The notes: generated by a model from the letters alone, not told the origin. Shown: positions 46,126 to 55,876, counted from the stretch's first letter. The stretch: 64,000 nt of DNA from G963665185 sp963665185 (GCA_963665185.2 CAXXPO010000010.1:273638-337637); one strand, 5' to 3'. Numbers and translations are program-made.

Positions 46126-47748
46126 ATGAAACGTCTATTGTTGCTTTTAATCGCCATGAGCATGATCCTCGTTGCCTGTGGCGAAGAAAAGAAAGAAGCG
46201 AAAAAAGAAGCTCCCGCCCAGGAAGCCGCCCAAACCGCCACTGAAACCGCGCCCGGCGCACATGTTTTCCGTCTTGCCATGGACGCCGACCCCGTCGCCC
46301 TTGACCCGCACGTGCAACTTTCCGGTGGAATGCTTCAATATTCCCACCTGGTCTTCGACCCCCTGCTCCGCTGGACGCAGGACATGCAGTTCGAACCCCG
46401 TCTCGCTGAAAAATGGGAACGCATCGACGACCTGACCATGCGCTTTCACCTGCGCAAGGGTGTCAAGTTCCACAGCGGCAACGAACTGACGGCCAAAGAC
46501 GTCGTCTGGACCATGGAACGCCTCAAGAAGAGCGTGGACTACAAAGCCCTGTTCGATCCCTTCGTGGGCGCGACGGCAGTCGACGACTACACCGTGGACA
46601 TCAAGACCACCAAGCCCTACGGCCTGCTCTTGAACATGTGCACCTATATTTTCCCCATGGACAGCGCATTCTATCAGGGTACGGATGAAAAAGGCCAGCC
46701 CAAGGACGCCATCAGCAAGACCGACTGGGCGTATGCCAACTTCAACGAATCCGGCACGGGCCCCTTCACCGTGGTCAAGTACGACCCGGGCCAGAAATGG
46801 GTTCTCAAGCGCTTTGCCGATTACTGGGGCAAGGACAACACCGGCAATATCGACGAAATCATTCTCACCCCCATCAAGAGCGATGCCACACGTGTGGCCG
46901 CCCTGCTCTCCGGCGATGTGGACTTCATCTCCCCTGTGCCGCCCAACGACTATGACCGCATCGACACCACCGAAGGCGTCAAGCTGATCACCATGTCCGG
47001 CACCCGCATCATCACCTTCCAGATGAACCAGGTCCGCCGTCCTGAATTCAAAAATCCGAAAGTGCGTCAGGCCGTTGTTTACGCCGTCAACAACGAAGGC
47101 ATCGTCAAGACCATCATGAAGGGCCGCGCCACTGTTGCCGGTCAGCAAAGCCCCAAGGGCTATGATGGCTACAATGAAAACTGCGTGCCCCGTTTCGACC
47201 TGGAAAAAGCCAAGCAGCTCATGAAGGAAGCCGGATACGAAAAGGGCTTCACCTGCTCCATGATCGCTCCCAACAACCGCTATGTAAACGACTTCAAGAT
47301 TGCCGAAGCCGTGGCCGGCATGCTCGCCAAGATCAACATCAAGGTTGAACTCAAGACCATGCCCAAAGCCCAGTACTGGAACGAATTCGACGACAAGGTC
47401 GCCGACATCCAGATGATCGGCTGGCACTCCGACACCGAAGACTCCGCCAACTTCACCGAATTCCTGACCATGTGCATCAACAAGGAAACAGGATACGGCC
47501 AGTACAACAGCGGTGAATACTGCAACCCCAAGGTGGACGAGCTGATCATGGCTTCGCAGACGGAAACCGACCTGGCCAAGCGTGCCGACATGCTCAAGCA
47601 GGTCGAGCAGATCCTGTACGACGACGCCGCCTTCATTCCCCTGCATTGGCAGATGCTTTCCTGGGCAGGCAGCGACAAGCTGGTGAATGCCGAAAAGATC
47701 GTCAACGTAATGGACTTCCCCTACTTCGGCGACCTCAATATGAAGTAA
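46126..47748 (+). CDS. Peptide ABC transporter substrate-binding lipoprotein (DppA/OppA family)
   Basis: This is a periplasmic solute-binding protein of family 5, 540 residues, with a lipoprotein signal (lipobox LVAC, Cys18) and a charged Glu/Lys/Ala linker. The SBP family 5 motif appears as LRKGVKFHSGNELTAKDV. It delivers di- or oligopeptides to the permease encoded next. A hairpin after the stop (47783-47812) probably lowers read-through, giving more binding protein than permease, a common arrangement. GGAGG precedes the ATG. Confidence 0.92.
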   Translation: MKRLLLLLIAMSMILVACGEEKKEAKKEAPAQEAAQTATETAPGAHVFRLAMDADPVALDPHVQLSGGMLQYSHLVFDPLLRWTQDMQFEPRLAEKWERIDDLTMRFHLRKGVKFHSGNELTAKDVVWTMERLKKSVDYKALFDPFVGATAVDDYTVDIKTTKPYGLLLNMCTYIFPMDSAFYQGTDEKGQPKDAISKTDWAYANFNESGTGPFTVVKYDPGQKWVLKRFADYWGKDNTGNIDEIILTPIKSDATRVAALLSGDVDFISPVPPNDYDRIDTTEGVKLITMSGTRIITFQMNQVRRPEFKNPKVRQAVVYAVNNEGIVKTIMKGRATVAGQQSPKGYDGYNENCVPRFDLEKAKQLMKEAGYEKGFTCSMIAPNNRYVNDFKIAEAVAGMLAKINIKVELKTMPKAQYWNEFDDKVADIQMIGWHSDTEDSANFTEFLTMCINKETGYGQYNSGEYCNPKVDELIMASQTETDLAKRADMLKQVEQILYDDAAFIPLHWQMLSWAGSDKLVNAEKIVNVMDFPYFGDLNMK

Positions 47749-47782
47749 GGACCACGTCCCTCGTGTAATCAACGCGCACAAC

Positions 47783-47812
47783 ACGGGCCGCCCCGCTTTG
47801 GGACGGCCCGTT
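47783..47812 (+). other. Intercistronic stem-loop after the binding-protein gene
   Basis: Stem ACGGGCCG-CCCC/GGGA-CGGCCCGT followed by TTGTTTG. It may act as a partial terminator or 3' stabiliser between the binding protein and permease genes. Confidence 0.6.
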
Positions 47813-47837
47813 GTTTGCGTAAAAAACCCCACGGCTT

Positions 47838-48815
47838 ATGATAGCATTCATCGCAAAAAGATTTACGCAGGCGTTTTTCGTCATGCTGGCCATCAGCGTC
47901 ATCGGATTCGCCATCAAGCAGTCTGTCGGCGATCCGCTCCGCGAGATCACCGGCATCCAGGTTTCTGACAAGGAGCGGATGGAAATAGCCGAAAAGCTCG
48001 GCCTCAACGATCCGCTTCCCGTACAGTGGGTCCGTTTTCTTAAAAACGCCGCCCATGGCGACCTGGGCCAATCATTCTATTACAAAAAACCGGCCATGCA
48101 GGTCATTCTCAGGAAGGCTCCGGCCACGCTCGAACTCGTCTTCGTCAGTGCCATCATCATCGTGCTGCTCTCCATCCCCATGGGAATATTCGCGGCCTGC
48201 AGGCCCAACAACTGGTTTTCCAGGCTCTGTATGGGGGGGAGCATCGTCGGGGTTTCCATACCCGTCTTTCTCACGGCCATCCTGCTCATCTACATATTTT
48301 CCGTGGAACTGCACTGGCTCCCATCCTACGGACGCGGACAGACAACCCTCATATGGGGATTCTGGGAATCCGGCCTGTTCACGCGCGATGGCCTGGAACA
48401 CCTCATCCTGCCCAGCGTCGCCCTGTCGTCCATCATGCTCCCCCTGTTCATCCGGCTCATACGGGCGGAAATGAAGGAATCCCTGGAAACCGAATACGTC
48501 AAGTTCGCCCAGGCCAAAGGGCTGCGCCCCTGGCGCGTTCTGCTGGTGCACGCCTTCAAGAACACGCTCATGCCGGTCATCACCGTGGGCGGCGTACAGC
48601 TCGGCGTCATGATCGCCTTCACCATCCTCACGGAAACCGTCTTTCAGTGGCAGGGCATGGGCGCCGTCTTCATCGAATCCGTGGAACGGGCCGACACGTC
48701 CTTGATGGTGGCCTATCTGGTTTTTGTCGGCGCGATCTTCGTCGTGGTCAACACGGTGGTCGACCTCATCTACGGCGTGGTCAACCCCATGGTTCGCGTG
48801 GCGGGGAGAAAGTAG
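47838..48815 (+). CDS. Peptide ABC transporter permease (DppB type)
   Basis: This is a 325-residue inner-membrane permease with six predicted helices. It starts FIAKRFTQAFFVMLAIS, as DppB/OppB proteins do. The EAA-type loop that contacts the ATPases is in EYVKFAQAKGLRPWRVLL. It contains the long periplasmic region after helix 1 usual for this subunit. The second permease starts one base after its stop, so the genes are tightly coupled. Confidence 0.92.
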   Translation: MIAFIAKRFTQAFFVMLAISVIGFAIKQSVGDPLREITGIQVSDKERMEIAEKLGLNDPLPVQWVRFLKNAAHGDLGQSFYYKKPAMQVILRKAPATLELVFVSAIIIVLLSIPMGIFAACRPNNWFSRLCMGGSIVGVSIPVFLTAILLIYIFSVELHWLPSYGRGQTTLIWGFWESGLFTRDGLEHLILPSVALSSIMLPLFIRLIRAEMKESLETEYVKFAQAKGLRPWRVLLVHAFKNTLMPVITVGGVQLGVMIAFTILTETVFQWQGMGAVFIESVERADTSLMVAYLVFVGAIFVVVNTVVDLIYGVVNPMVRVAGRK

Positions 48816-48816
48816 C

Positions 48817-49728
48817 ATGATAAAAAGATTCCTCGACTCCTACATCGTCTACAGCTTCCTGCGCGATCCCATGGCCTGGGGCAGCTTCGTTGTGCTCGCC
48901 TTCCTGCTCTTCGTCAGTTTCAGCGCGCCCGTCATTGCCCCGCACGACCCCTACCACAGCGCGTCCATCGACATCATGAACGCGGAAACACCCCCCGTTT
49001 GGATGCAGGGCGGCAATGCGGAATTCCTGCTCGGTACCGACTCGCAGGGACGGGACATGCTCTCCACCCTGCTCTACGGCATGCGCGTATCCATCATCAT
49101 CGGCTTCGGGGCTGTTTTTCTGCAAGCCCTCATCGGCATCTTCGTGGGACTGTCCTCGGGGTATTTCGGCGGCAAGCTGGAATCGGTGCTCATGCGCATG
49201 GCCGACGTGCAGCTTTCGTTTTCCACCTACATGGTGGCCATCTTCTTCGGCGCCATTTTCCAGACCGCATTCGGCATGGCCAGCTATGAGCAATATGCAG
49301 TCCCCCTGCTCATCGTGGTCATCGGTTTTGCGGAATGGCCGCAATACGCACGTACCGTTCGTGCCTCGGTGCTGGCGGAAAAGAAAAAGGAATACGTGGA
49401 AGCTGCGCGCGTCATCGGCCTCAAATCCGGCCGCATCATGTGGCGCCACATCTTCCCCAACACGCTCACGCCGGTCCTGGTCATCTCCACCGTGCAGGTG
49501 GCCAACGCCATCATGAGCGAAGCCGCCCTTTCCTTTCTCGGACTGGGCATGCCCGTGACGCGCCCCTCGCTCGGATCGCTCATCAAGTCGGGTTTCGACT
49601 ACATTTTCAGCGGTTCATGGTGGATCACCCTGTTCCCAGGAATCTCGCTGGTCGTGCTCATCCTGGCCATCAACCTGCTGGGCGACTGGCTGCGCGATTT
49701 CCTCAACCCCAAGCTCTACAAGGGGTAA
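48817..49728 (+). CDS. Peptide ABC transporter permease (DppC type)
   Basis: This is a 303-residue permease with six predicted helices. The typical DppC feature LLGTDSQGRDMLSTLLYGMR follows the first helix. The EAA loop is EYVEAARVIGLKSGRIMWRH and the C-terminus NLLGDWLRDFLNPKLYKG fits the family. It pairs with the DppB-type subunit to form the channel. The ATG at 48817 lies one base after the previous stop. Confidence 0.92.
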   Translation: MIKRFLDSYIVYSFLRDPMAWGSFVVLAFLLFVSFSAPVIAPHDPYHSASIDIMNAETPPVWMQGGNAEFLLGTDSQGRDMLSTLLYGMRVSIIIGFGAVFLQALIGIFVGLSSGYFGGKLESVLMRMADVQLSFSTYMVAIFFGAIFQTAFGMASYEQYAVPLLIVVIGFAEWPQYARTVRASVLAEKKKEYVEAARVIGLKSGRIMWRHIFPNTLTPVLVISTVQVANAIMSEAALSFLGLGMPVTRPSLGSLIKSGFDYIFSGSWWITLFPGISLVVLILAINLLGDWLRDFLNPKLYKG

Positions 49729-49734
49729 TGCACC

Positions 49735-50697
49735 ATGCAACATCTGCTCGAAGTAAACGACCTGACCGTCAAGTTCAGACTGCGGGAGGATGAACTGACG
49801 GCCGTACATGGTGTCAGCTTTTCCCTGGACAAGGGCGAACGCCTCGGCATTGTGGGCGAATCCGGGGCCGGCAAGTCCGTAACCGGCTTTGCCATCATCA
49901 ACCTGATCAGCAAGCCGGGCTTCATCGCCTCCGGCTCGGTCATGTTCGACGGCAAGAACCTGCCCGGCCTGCCTGCGGAGCAAATGCGCCGCATCCGCGG
50001 AAACCGCATCTCCATGATCTTCCAGGACCCCATGATGACGCTCAATCCCGTGCTCACCGTGGGGACCCAGATGGTCGAGACCCTCAAGGCGCACCGCAAC
50101 ATCTCGGACAGGGAAGCCGAAGCCATCGCCATGGACAAGCTCGCCAAGGTCAAGATACCTTCGCCCGAGCGCCGTCTCAAGCAGTATCCGCACGAGTTCT
50201 CCGGCGGCATGCGCCAGCGCATCGTCATCGCCATCGCGCTGCTCACCTCCCCATCCCTGATCATCGCGGACGAACCGACAACGGCTCTGGACGTGACCAT
50301 TCAGGCCGAAATAATGGAACTGCTGCTGGAACTGTGCGAATCCGAACAAATGGGGCTTATCCTCATCACCCACGATCTGGCCGTGGTCTCGCAGGTCACG
50401 CAGCGCATCGCCGTCATGTACGCCGGACGCATCGTGGAACTTGGCGAGGCATCCAAACTGGTGTCCGCCCCGCAGCATCCCTACACCAGGGGCCTGCTGG
50501 CCGCACTGCCGCAAAACGCGCAACGCGGCGGCCGACTCAACCAGATTCCGGGAGCCATGCCCAACCTGACCATGATTCCGCAGGGCTGCCCGTTCAACAA
50601 CCGCTGCTCGCTGTGCGAAAGCATCTGCATGAGCGAGGCCCCGCTCCTGGCATCGAAGAACTCAGGCTGCATGGCGGCCTGCCACCTGCTGGATTAG
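49735..50697 (+). CDS. Peptide ABC transporter ATP-binding protein (DppD type)
   Basis: This is a 320-residue ATPase with Walker A GESGAGKS, the ABC signature FSGGMRQRI, Walker B LIIADEPTTALD and the H-loop ITHDLAVV. The C-terminal oligopeptide-transporter extension has the cysteine set CPFNNRCSLCESIC, which in DppD proteins binds an iron-sulfur cluster. It works as a heterodimer with the next gene product to power the permease. It starts six bases after the DppC-type gene. Confidence 0.92.
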   Translation: MQHLLEVNDLTVKFRLREDELTAVHGVSFSLDKGERLGIVGESGAGKSVTGFAIINLISKPGFIASGSVMFDGKNLPGLPAEQMRRIRGNRISMIFQDPMMTLNPVLTVGTQMVETLKAHRNISDREAEAIAMDKLAKVKIPSPERRLKQYPHEFSGGMRQRIVIAIALLTSPSLIIADEPTTALDVTIQAEIMELLLELCESEQMGLILITHDLAVVSQVTQRIAVMYAGRIVELGEASKLVSAPQHPYTRGLLAALPQNAQRGGRLNQIPGAMPNLTMIPQGCPFNNRCSLCESICMSEAPLLASKNSGCMAACHLLD

Positions 50698-50700
50698 CCC

Positions 50701-51714
50701 ATGGAAACCACCAAGCTTCTGCGACTGCAAAACGTCGTCAAACACTTCGATATATCCGGCTCCCTGCTCGACCAACTCAAGTTCGAGGGCGGGAAGCTCG
50801 TACGCAAACAATCCATTGTCCAGGCCGTCAACGACGTCAGTTTCGACATCATGCAGGGCGAAACCGTCAGCGTGGTGGGCGAGTCGGGCTGCGGCAAATC
50901 CACACTGGCCCGCACGGCCGTCGGACTGTACCCGCCCAACAGCGGTGAAATCCACTACAAGGGCAAACGCATCGACAGGCTCAACCGCAACCAGATGCTC
51001 CCCTACCGGGCCAAAATGCAGATGGTCTTCCAGGACCCGTACGCATCGCTCAACCCGCGCATGTCTGTCAGCCAGACCCTGGAAGAGCCCATACGCTTCC
51101 ACAATCCGGGCATCTCCCGCAGCGAAATAGCCGACCGCGTGGCCCATGTCATGAAACAGGTCGGCGTGGACCCGGCCTGGCGCACCCGCTACCCGCACGA
51201 ATTCTCGGGCGGCCAGCGCCAGCGCATATCCATTGCCCGCGCCCTGGCCGTGGGTCCCGAATTCATCGTGGCCGACGAACCCATTGCCGCGCTGGACGTG
51301 TCCATCCAGGCCCAGATTCTCAACCTGCTCATGGAACTGCAGGAAGAACACGGCCTGACCTACATGTTCATCAGCCATGACCTGTCCGTGGTGGAGCACA
51401 TCTCCAACCGGGTGGCCGTCATGTACCTGGGGTCGCTGTGCGAGCTGGCCCACACCAGCACGTTGTACGAAAAGCCACGCCATCCCTATACCAAGGCGTT
51501 GCTCTCCGCCATTCCGCGCCTGGGCGCGAAAGGCTTCCGCCACATCAAGCTGGAAGGCGACGTGCCTTCGCCCATCAACCTGCCCACGGGCTGCGTGTTC
51601 CACGGACGATGTCCGTACGCCAACGAGCGATGCAGCGCAGAGATACCCAAGCAGCACATCCGGCCTTCCGGGGCGCTGGTTGCCTGTCACGGAGTGGAGG
51701 AAGGGCGGATCTAA
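50701..51714 (+). CDS. Peptide ABC transporter ATP-binding protein (DppF type)
   Basis: This is a 337-residue ATPase with Walker A GESGCGKS, signature FSGGQRQRI, Walker B FIVADEPIAALD (usual SALD reads AALD) and the H-loop ISHDLSVVEH. The C-terminal extension has CVFHGRCPYANERC. It starts with a longer N-terminal segment (about residues 13-40) between the first strand and Walker A, common in DppF. It is the last gene of the five-gene operon. Confidence 0.92.
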   Translation: METTKLLRLQNVVKHFDISGSLLDQLKFEGGKLVRKQSIVQAVNDVSFDIMQGETVSVVGESGCGKSTLARTAVGLYPPNSGEIHYKGKRIDRLNRNQMLPYRAKMQMVFQDPYASLNPRMSVSQTLEEPIRFHNPGISRSEIADRVAHVMKQVGVDPAWRTRYPHEFSGGQRQRISIARALAVGPEFIVADEPIAALDVSIQAQILNLLMELQEEHGLTYMFISHDLSVVEHISNRVAVMYLGSLCELAHTSTLYEKPRHPYTKALLSAIPRLGAKGFRHIKLEGDVPSPINLPTGCVFHGRCPYANERCSAEIPKQHIRPSGALVACHGVEEGRI

Positions 51715-52109
51715 AGGCAGGCTGATCGGGGAATGATGCGAGGGGGAAACCTCTTGAAAGAGGTTCTCCCCCTCGCGCTCCCCCTTCCAGAACTTTCCGG
51801 CGGTTCAAAGAATCCTCCAGCCGCTCCCTTTCAAGACAGCCTCACTTCCCAGGACGTATCCGGCAAAGGCAAAAAGAAACGAAACCATGTTTTCGTTGCC
51901 CCGTGACGGAAGCTGACCTTTCCCATTTCCAGAGGAACAGTCCGTGCCCTCGCGTTGTGGACGGCTCGTTTTGGCTTGTGCTTTGTCCAATTTCCAGCAA
52001 GGGTAAAAACCATGGAAACTTTCTGAAACCTATTTCCGAACAAGAGAGACGGACAGGACCAATCCATTACTGGTTCTTCCCTTGATATCAGCATCAACAG
52101 GAGGGAATA
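51715..52109. other. Intergenic region between the peptide transporter and the esterase
   Basis: No gene. A hairpin at 51740-51774 with arms of about 16 bp and one bulge (outer part GAGGGGGA) probably ends the transporter transcript, although its T-run is poor. A ribosome-binding site AGGAGGGA precedes the esterase ATG. Confidence 0.45.
51740..51774 (+). terminator. Probable terminator of the peptide transporter operon
   Basis: A stem of about 16 bp closes on a GA-type loop. It is followed by C/T-rich sequence rather than a T-run. Confidence 0.5.
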
Positions 52110-53693
52110 ATGCAGAACTATGTTCTCTGCCGCAGGTGGATATGCCACATCGTCCTGTTCGCATGCCTGTTCGGAGTATTGGGAAACAAAGGATGCGGCA
52201 CCGACAGTTCGGCAATTGTTGCAAAAACGAGGTCCGGCTACGTCAGCGGGATATCTGACGGCAATACGACAGCCTTCCTTGGAATTCCTTTCGGCGCAAC
52301 AACTGCAGGTGCAAACAGATGGAAAGCCCCCCAGCGTGAGGCGTCCTGGTGCGGAATACGGGAAGCCAAGACCATGGGGCCGATCTGTCCACAAAAATCG
52401 CCGTACGAGACAGCGAGCGATGTCTTCAGTGAAGACTGCCTGAATTTGAACATCTGGACTCCGAATCTTGTGCCCGAACACAAAATGCCGGTCATGGTCT
52501 GGCTTCCTGGCGGCGGATTTATTTTCGGCGCAAACAGCAGGTCTTTTTATAACGGAGCCGGTCTTGCCCGGAAGGGCGTAGTGTTTGTCAGCGTAAACTA
52601 CCGCGTAAATGCCTTTGGATTTATGGCCCACGAATGGTTTCATGCCGAAGGAGGACCCGGGGCAAATTTTGGACTTCTGGATCAGATTGCCGCTTTGCAG
52701 TGGGTAAGAGAATCCATTTCCGAATTCGGCGGAGATCCGAACAACGTCACGATTTTCGGATTTTCCGCCGGAGGATCGTCCGTTTCTCATTTGTTGTCCA
52801 TGCCTATGGCTTCCGGGCTGTTTCACAAGGCAATCATCATGAGCGGGGTTTCTGTCAGCGACTACTATGTGACGGGAGGGATCACTTCTACATGGACGCA
52901 GGCTGCAACCCAGGGCGCCAATCTGCAAAGAGAGCTGGGCGCAAACAGTATCGATGAATTGAGGGCTATTGACTCTGAAACAATCCTGCAGAAATGCATC
53001 GCATTGGAACAATACTTTGCCCCGGTCATGGATGGATACTCGCTAACACAGCCTCCACGTACTGCACTTGCCAGAATGAACACTGCCGATGTGATGGTAG
53101 GTTCTCTGGCCAATGACTCTGTAGGAACAATGGATATCCCTTCGGATATTGCAGGGTACAAGTCGGGCCTGTTGAAATATTTCAATGCGCCCACCAACCT
53201 TTCTGTTGAGGCTGTATATACCGCCACAAACGACACCCAGGCGACGGAATTGTCCGTATTTGCATTCACCACTGCCGCCTTTACAGAACCCGCGAGATTT
53301 GCTGCAAGGCAGGCGGCAGCCAATCAGGGCAAAGCCTATCGATACTATTTCCAGTACACTCCGCCCAAAGTGGAAGCCGAAGGGGCTGATTGGCCTTACG
53401 GCGCTTTCCACGGCTCAGAACTGGGGTATGTTTTCGGCTATGCAAATAAAAACAATGGGTATGAAACTCTGGACGAGGAACTGGCAAGAATCGTCCAGAC
53501 ATACTGGACCAACTTTGCCAAAACAGGAACCCCCAACGGTGAAGGTGTTCAAAGCTGGCCTGCCTTCGATAGCCAGACCGAAAATGTCCAGATCCTTGGC
53601 CGCGGAACCATCACAACCCAGATCGGTCTTGATGAGGCAGACTGCGACTTTTTTGAAGGAATCTATCCGGCGGTAGCTGTGGATAATCCATAG
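52110..53693 (+). CDS. Type B carboxylesterase/lipase family protein
   Basis: This is a 527-residue alpha/beta hydrolase of the carboxylesterase type B family, with a hydrophobic N-terminal signal segment (about 10-26) suggesting export. The oxyanion hole is in WLPGGGFIFGA and the nucleophile Ser is in IFGFSAGGSS. Most relatives have GESAGG, so the Glu-to-Phe change beside the Ser is unusual. The acidic and His residues are likely in the C-terminal half (FHGSELGYVFG holds the His). Base composition is clearly less GC-rich than the neighbours, and the gene sits next to a tRNA, so lateral transfer is plausible. AGGAGGGA precedes the ATG. Confidence 0.85.
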   Translation: MQNYVLCRRWICHIVLFACLFGVLGNKGCGTDSSAIVAKTRSGYVSGISDGNTTAFLGIPFGATTAGANRWKAPQREASWCGIREAKTMGPICPQKSPYETASDVFSEDCLNLNIWTPNLVPEHKMPVMVWLPGGGFIFGANSRSFYNGAGLARKGVVFVSVNYRVNAFGFMAHEWFHAEGGPGANFGLLDQIAALQWVRESISEFGGDPNNVTIFGFSAGGSSVSHLLSMPMASGLFHKAIIMSGVSVSDYYVTGGITSTWTQAATQGANLQRELGANSIDELRAIDSETILQKCIALEQYFAPVMDGYSLTQPPRTALARMNTADVMVGSLANDSVGTMDIPSDIAGYKSGLLKYFNAPTNLSVEAVYTATNDTQATELSVFAFTTAAFTEPARFAARQAAANQGKAYRYYFQYTPPKVEAEGADWPYGAFHGSELGYVFGYANKNNGYETLDEELARIVQTYWTNFAKTGTPNGEGVQSWPAFDSQTENVQILGRGTITTQIGLDEADCDFFEGIYPAVAVDNP

Positions 53694-54073
53694 TTTGAAT
53701 TCATCTGGAAAACAGTCCCCTTACAACAAAGACAAAGAGGCTGTCTCTTGGTTCAAACAGCCATGCACGGGCTGGGCAAAAATGACCACGGGTAGCCCTG
53801 TATGCTGGGCTGTGAACGAAGAGGCTCCATCGACATTTTTTCTCATCAGGCTTTTTCCCCTCTTTCTTATTTCACCGTCCGCCCTGGCCCCGCTCCAGTC
53901 CCACGTCGGTTCCGCTTTTGTACCGCTTTGGTACCGCTTTGGTCCCAGGTTCTCCAGGTTTTCCTTTGTCTCTCATTGTAAGTACCCCTCCACTGGGCCA
54001 CTTTTCTGTAGGCCAGTTTTCAGACCAGCCCAAAAAAAAGCCCCTCAAAGAGGGGCTAACCAGTTGAAATATA
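53694..54073. other. Spacer between esterase and tRNA-Pro
   Basis: No supported gene. The reading frames here mostly run over the tRNA. An 11-bp tandem duplication (unit GGTACCGCTTT, first copy with one mismatch) is at about 53921-53942. No integrase or clear attachment-site repeat was recognised. Confidence 0.4.
54032..54057 (-). terminator. Terminator of tRNA-Pro
   Basis: The minus strand reads AGCCCCTC, loop, GAGGGGCT, then eight T. Confidence 0.85.
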
Positions 54074-54150
54074 TGGTCGGGGCGGAGAGATTTGAACTCC
54101 CGGCATCCTGCTCCCAAAGCAGGCGCGCTACCGGACTGCGCCACGCCCCG
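54074..54150 (-). tRNA. tRNA-Pro (anticodon UGG)
   Basis: The minus strand gives a 77-nt cloverleaf with encoded CCA: acceptor CGGGGCG, D-arm GGCGCAGTCCGGTAGCGC, anticodon loop TTTGGGA (anticodon TGG), T-arm GGGAGTTCAAATCTCTC. Confidence 0.95.
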
Positions 54151-54258
54151 ACGGGATGTTTTTGCTACCTGAATTCAAAGCGGCAGGCAAGTCCCAAATC
54201 TGAAAATATCTCGTCCGCCCTCTTCCGCAAAAACCGATTCGGTCCTATATTCCCCATT

Positions 54259-54816
54259 ATGCATGAAACAAGCCTGGGCGGAACAATCCGCGACTATCTC
54301 ACGGGCGAGGACGTGCCGGAAACCACATACGAGGAAGTCCGGCAGGCTTTGGCGCGCATGCTGGTGCAGGAACACGGCTACCCCAAGGACCGGTTGGCAT
54401 CCAAAGTGGGAGTGTACGTCACCGTGGACAACGAGCCCTATTGCCGCGTGGCCGACCTTGTGCTCTACAATGCCGAACGCGAACCTCTGCTCGTCATGCT
54501 CTTCTGCTCCGGCGATCCAGGAACCTATGACCGGGAGACCGTGGCCGCAGCCCGGCTCATCGAGGGAGGTCCCGCCCCCCTGGCGATTGCCACCGACACC
54601 AGGGACGCCGTGCTGCTGGACGTGCGCAGCGGGAACATCCTGGCCCGCGGCATGGACGCCATACCCCACTACAGAGACCTGGAGACGTTGACCAAGGACC
54701 GCGTCACGGTTCCCCTGGAAGGCAAACGACGACAAGCCGAAGAGCGCATTCTATACGCCTACAGCGAGTTTCTTACCAGTTGCTGCGAAGGAACCTGCTG
54801 CCCTATCCCCAAGTAG
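54259..54816 (+). CDS. HsdR-N-fold protein lacking catalytic residues, with CCxxxCC tail
   Basis: This 185-residue protein resembles the stand-alone HSDR_N (type I restriction subunit N-terminal) family: TIRDYLTGEDVPETTYEEVRQ, a metal-site-like RVADLVLY, then LLVMLFCSGDPGTYDRETVA. In active members the last strand reads like VIECKA. Here Glu and Lys are replaced (FCSG), so nuclease activity is doubtful. The C-terminus ends CCEGTCCP, a possible metal site. No hsdM or hsdS gene is nearby. The start at 54259 is the first ATG matching the family N-terminus. Confidence 0.7.
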   Translation: MHETSLGGTIRDYLTGEDVPETTYEEVRQALARMLVQEHGYPKDRLASKVGVYVTVDNEPYCRVADLVLYNAEREPLLVMLFCSGDPGTYDRETVAAARLIEGGPAPLAIATDTRDAVLLDVRSGNILARGMDAIPHYRDLETLTKDRVTVPLEGKRRQAEERILYAYSEFLTSCCEGTCCPIPK

Positions 54817-55016
54817 ATCGAGCACACCGTTTAAAAACAAGGAACACGGGCTGTTCAAAAACATGCCAGGGCAAGGCGCGAAAAACATTCAGGACCGGCG
54901 CCTGCGTCCTGGTACGCGAGGGCTTGTTTTTTTAAAGCAACGCAGCCATCACTTTTTTTCATCAGCCTGTTGACGGGCCGCGTGTCCCGCAACACGAGCC
55001 ACGCGGCTTTTCTCGC

Positions 55017-55811
55017 TCAGACAAAGACTTCGGGTTCTTTGCGCGCGCTGTGCTCGGCACACAAAAATTCCCTGATTTTAATTATCCTGGGTGCGTTGAG
55101 CACACGGGCCTGTTCAGGACACGCACGCACGCAGGCGCAACAGCGGATGCATTTTTCAGGATCTGTCGTGGTTTCTTTTCCCGCTATAATGGCTCCGGTG
55201 GGGCAGGAATCAACACATACCCCGCAAGAAGTACAGTTTTCCAGAACTTCCGGGACAATCGGCACACCTGGAACAACTTCCTTGTACGGCGTATTTCCGG
55301 GAACATCCAACAGCGTTGTTCCGGCAAACGTATCCATGCCGGCTATTTTTTCCCGTACCGCCTCCCCAAAAGAAAAGGCTCCGACCAGATCCGCCCGATC
55401 GGGACGGCCCGGAGCAATGGGCATTTCTGAGGTGGAATAGGAATGTTCGCCAATGAACGCAGCCCCGGCCACCGGAACGAACCCGGCTTCCACTGCCAGG
55501 TCGCGCAGTTCCAGAAGCGCGTCTTCATAGGCCCGGTTGCCGTACAGTACCACCAACACCGCCGGAGTGTTCAGCCCGCGTACCTGTTCCAGACGTTTGC
55601 GCGCCACCGGAGCCACACGGCCCGCGTACACCGGCACGCCGATCAGGGCCAGCGAGTCGGAGGGAACGGTGCGCGGCCCGGAACAGTCGGACCTTGTAAG
55701 GTCAAAGGTATCTCCCTCGGACGATCCCAACCCCCGGCCAATGGCCTGAAGAACACGGCGGGTCGTTCCTGTGGGGGAAAAAAAGATAAACGTGTGAGCA
55801 TCGTACAACAT
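55017..55811 (-). CDS. EFR1-family flavodoxin-ferredoxin protein
   Basis: This 264-residue protein has an N-terminal flavodoxin-like domain (FFSPTGTTRRVLQAIGRG at the FMN phosphate loop) and a C-terminal dicluster ferredoxin domain with CTSCGVCVDSCPTGA and CIRCCACVRACPEQA, the ligands of two [4Fe-4S] clusters. Such proteins occur in strict anaerobes and probably carry electrons. The partner is unknown. The gene stands alone. Confidence 0.87.
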   Translation of the reverse strand: MLYDAHTFIFFSPTGTTRRVLQAIGRGLGSSEGDTFDLTRSDCSGPRTVPSDSLALIGVPVYAGRVAPVARKRLEQVRGLNTPAVLVVLYGNRAYEDALLELRDLAVEAGFVPVAGAAFIGEHSYSTSEMPIAPGRPDRADLVGAFSFGEAVREKIAGMDTFAGTTLLDVPGNTPYKEVVPGVPIVPEVLENCTSCGVCVDSCPTGAIIAGKETTTDPEKCIRCCACVRACPEQARVLNAPRIIKIREFLCAEHSARKEPEVFV

Positions 55812-55876
55812 GACAAACTCCCAAATAGAATGAAGTGGAGGGGGAATAATTCAGAACAACGGGACAATTTTTCTCG

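Noticed and set aside
53872..54144. Open frame across tRNA-Pro and its spacer as a possible integrase remnant
   Set aside because: The first part is the translated tRNA, and the rest shows no recombinase motifs.
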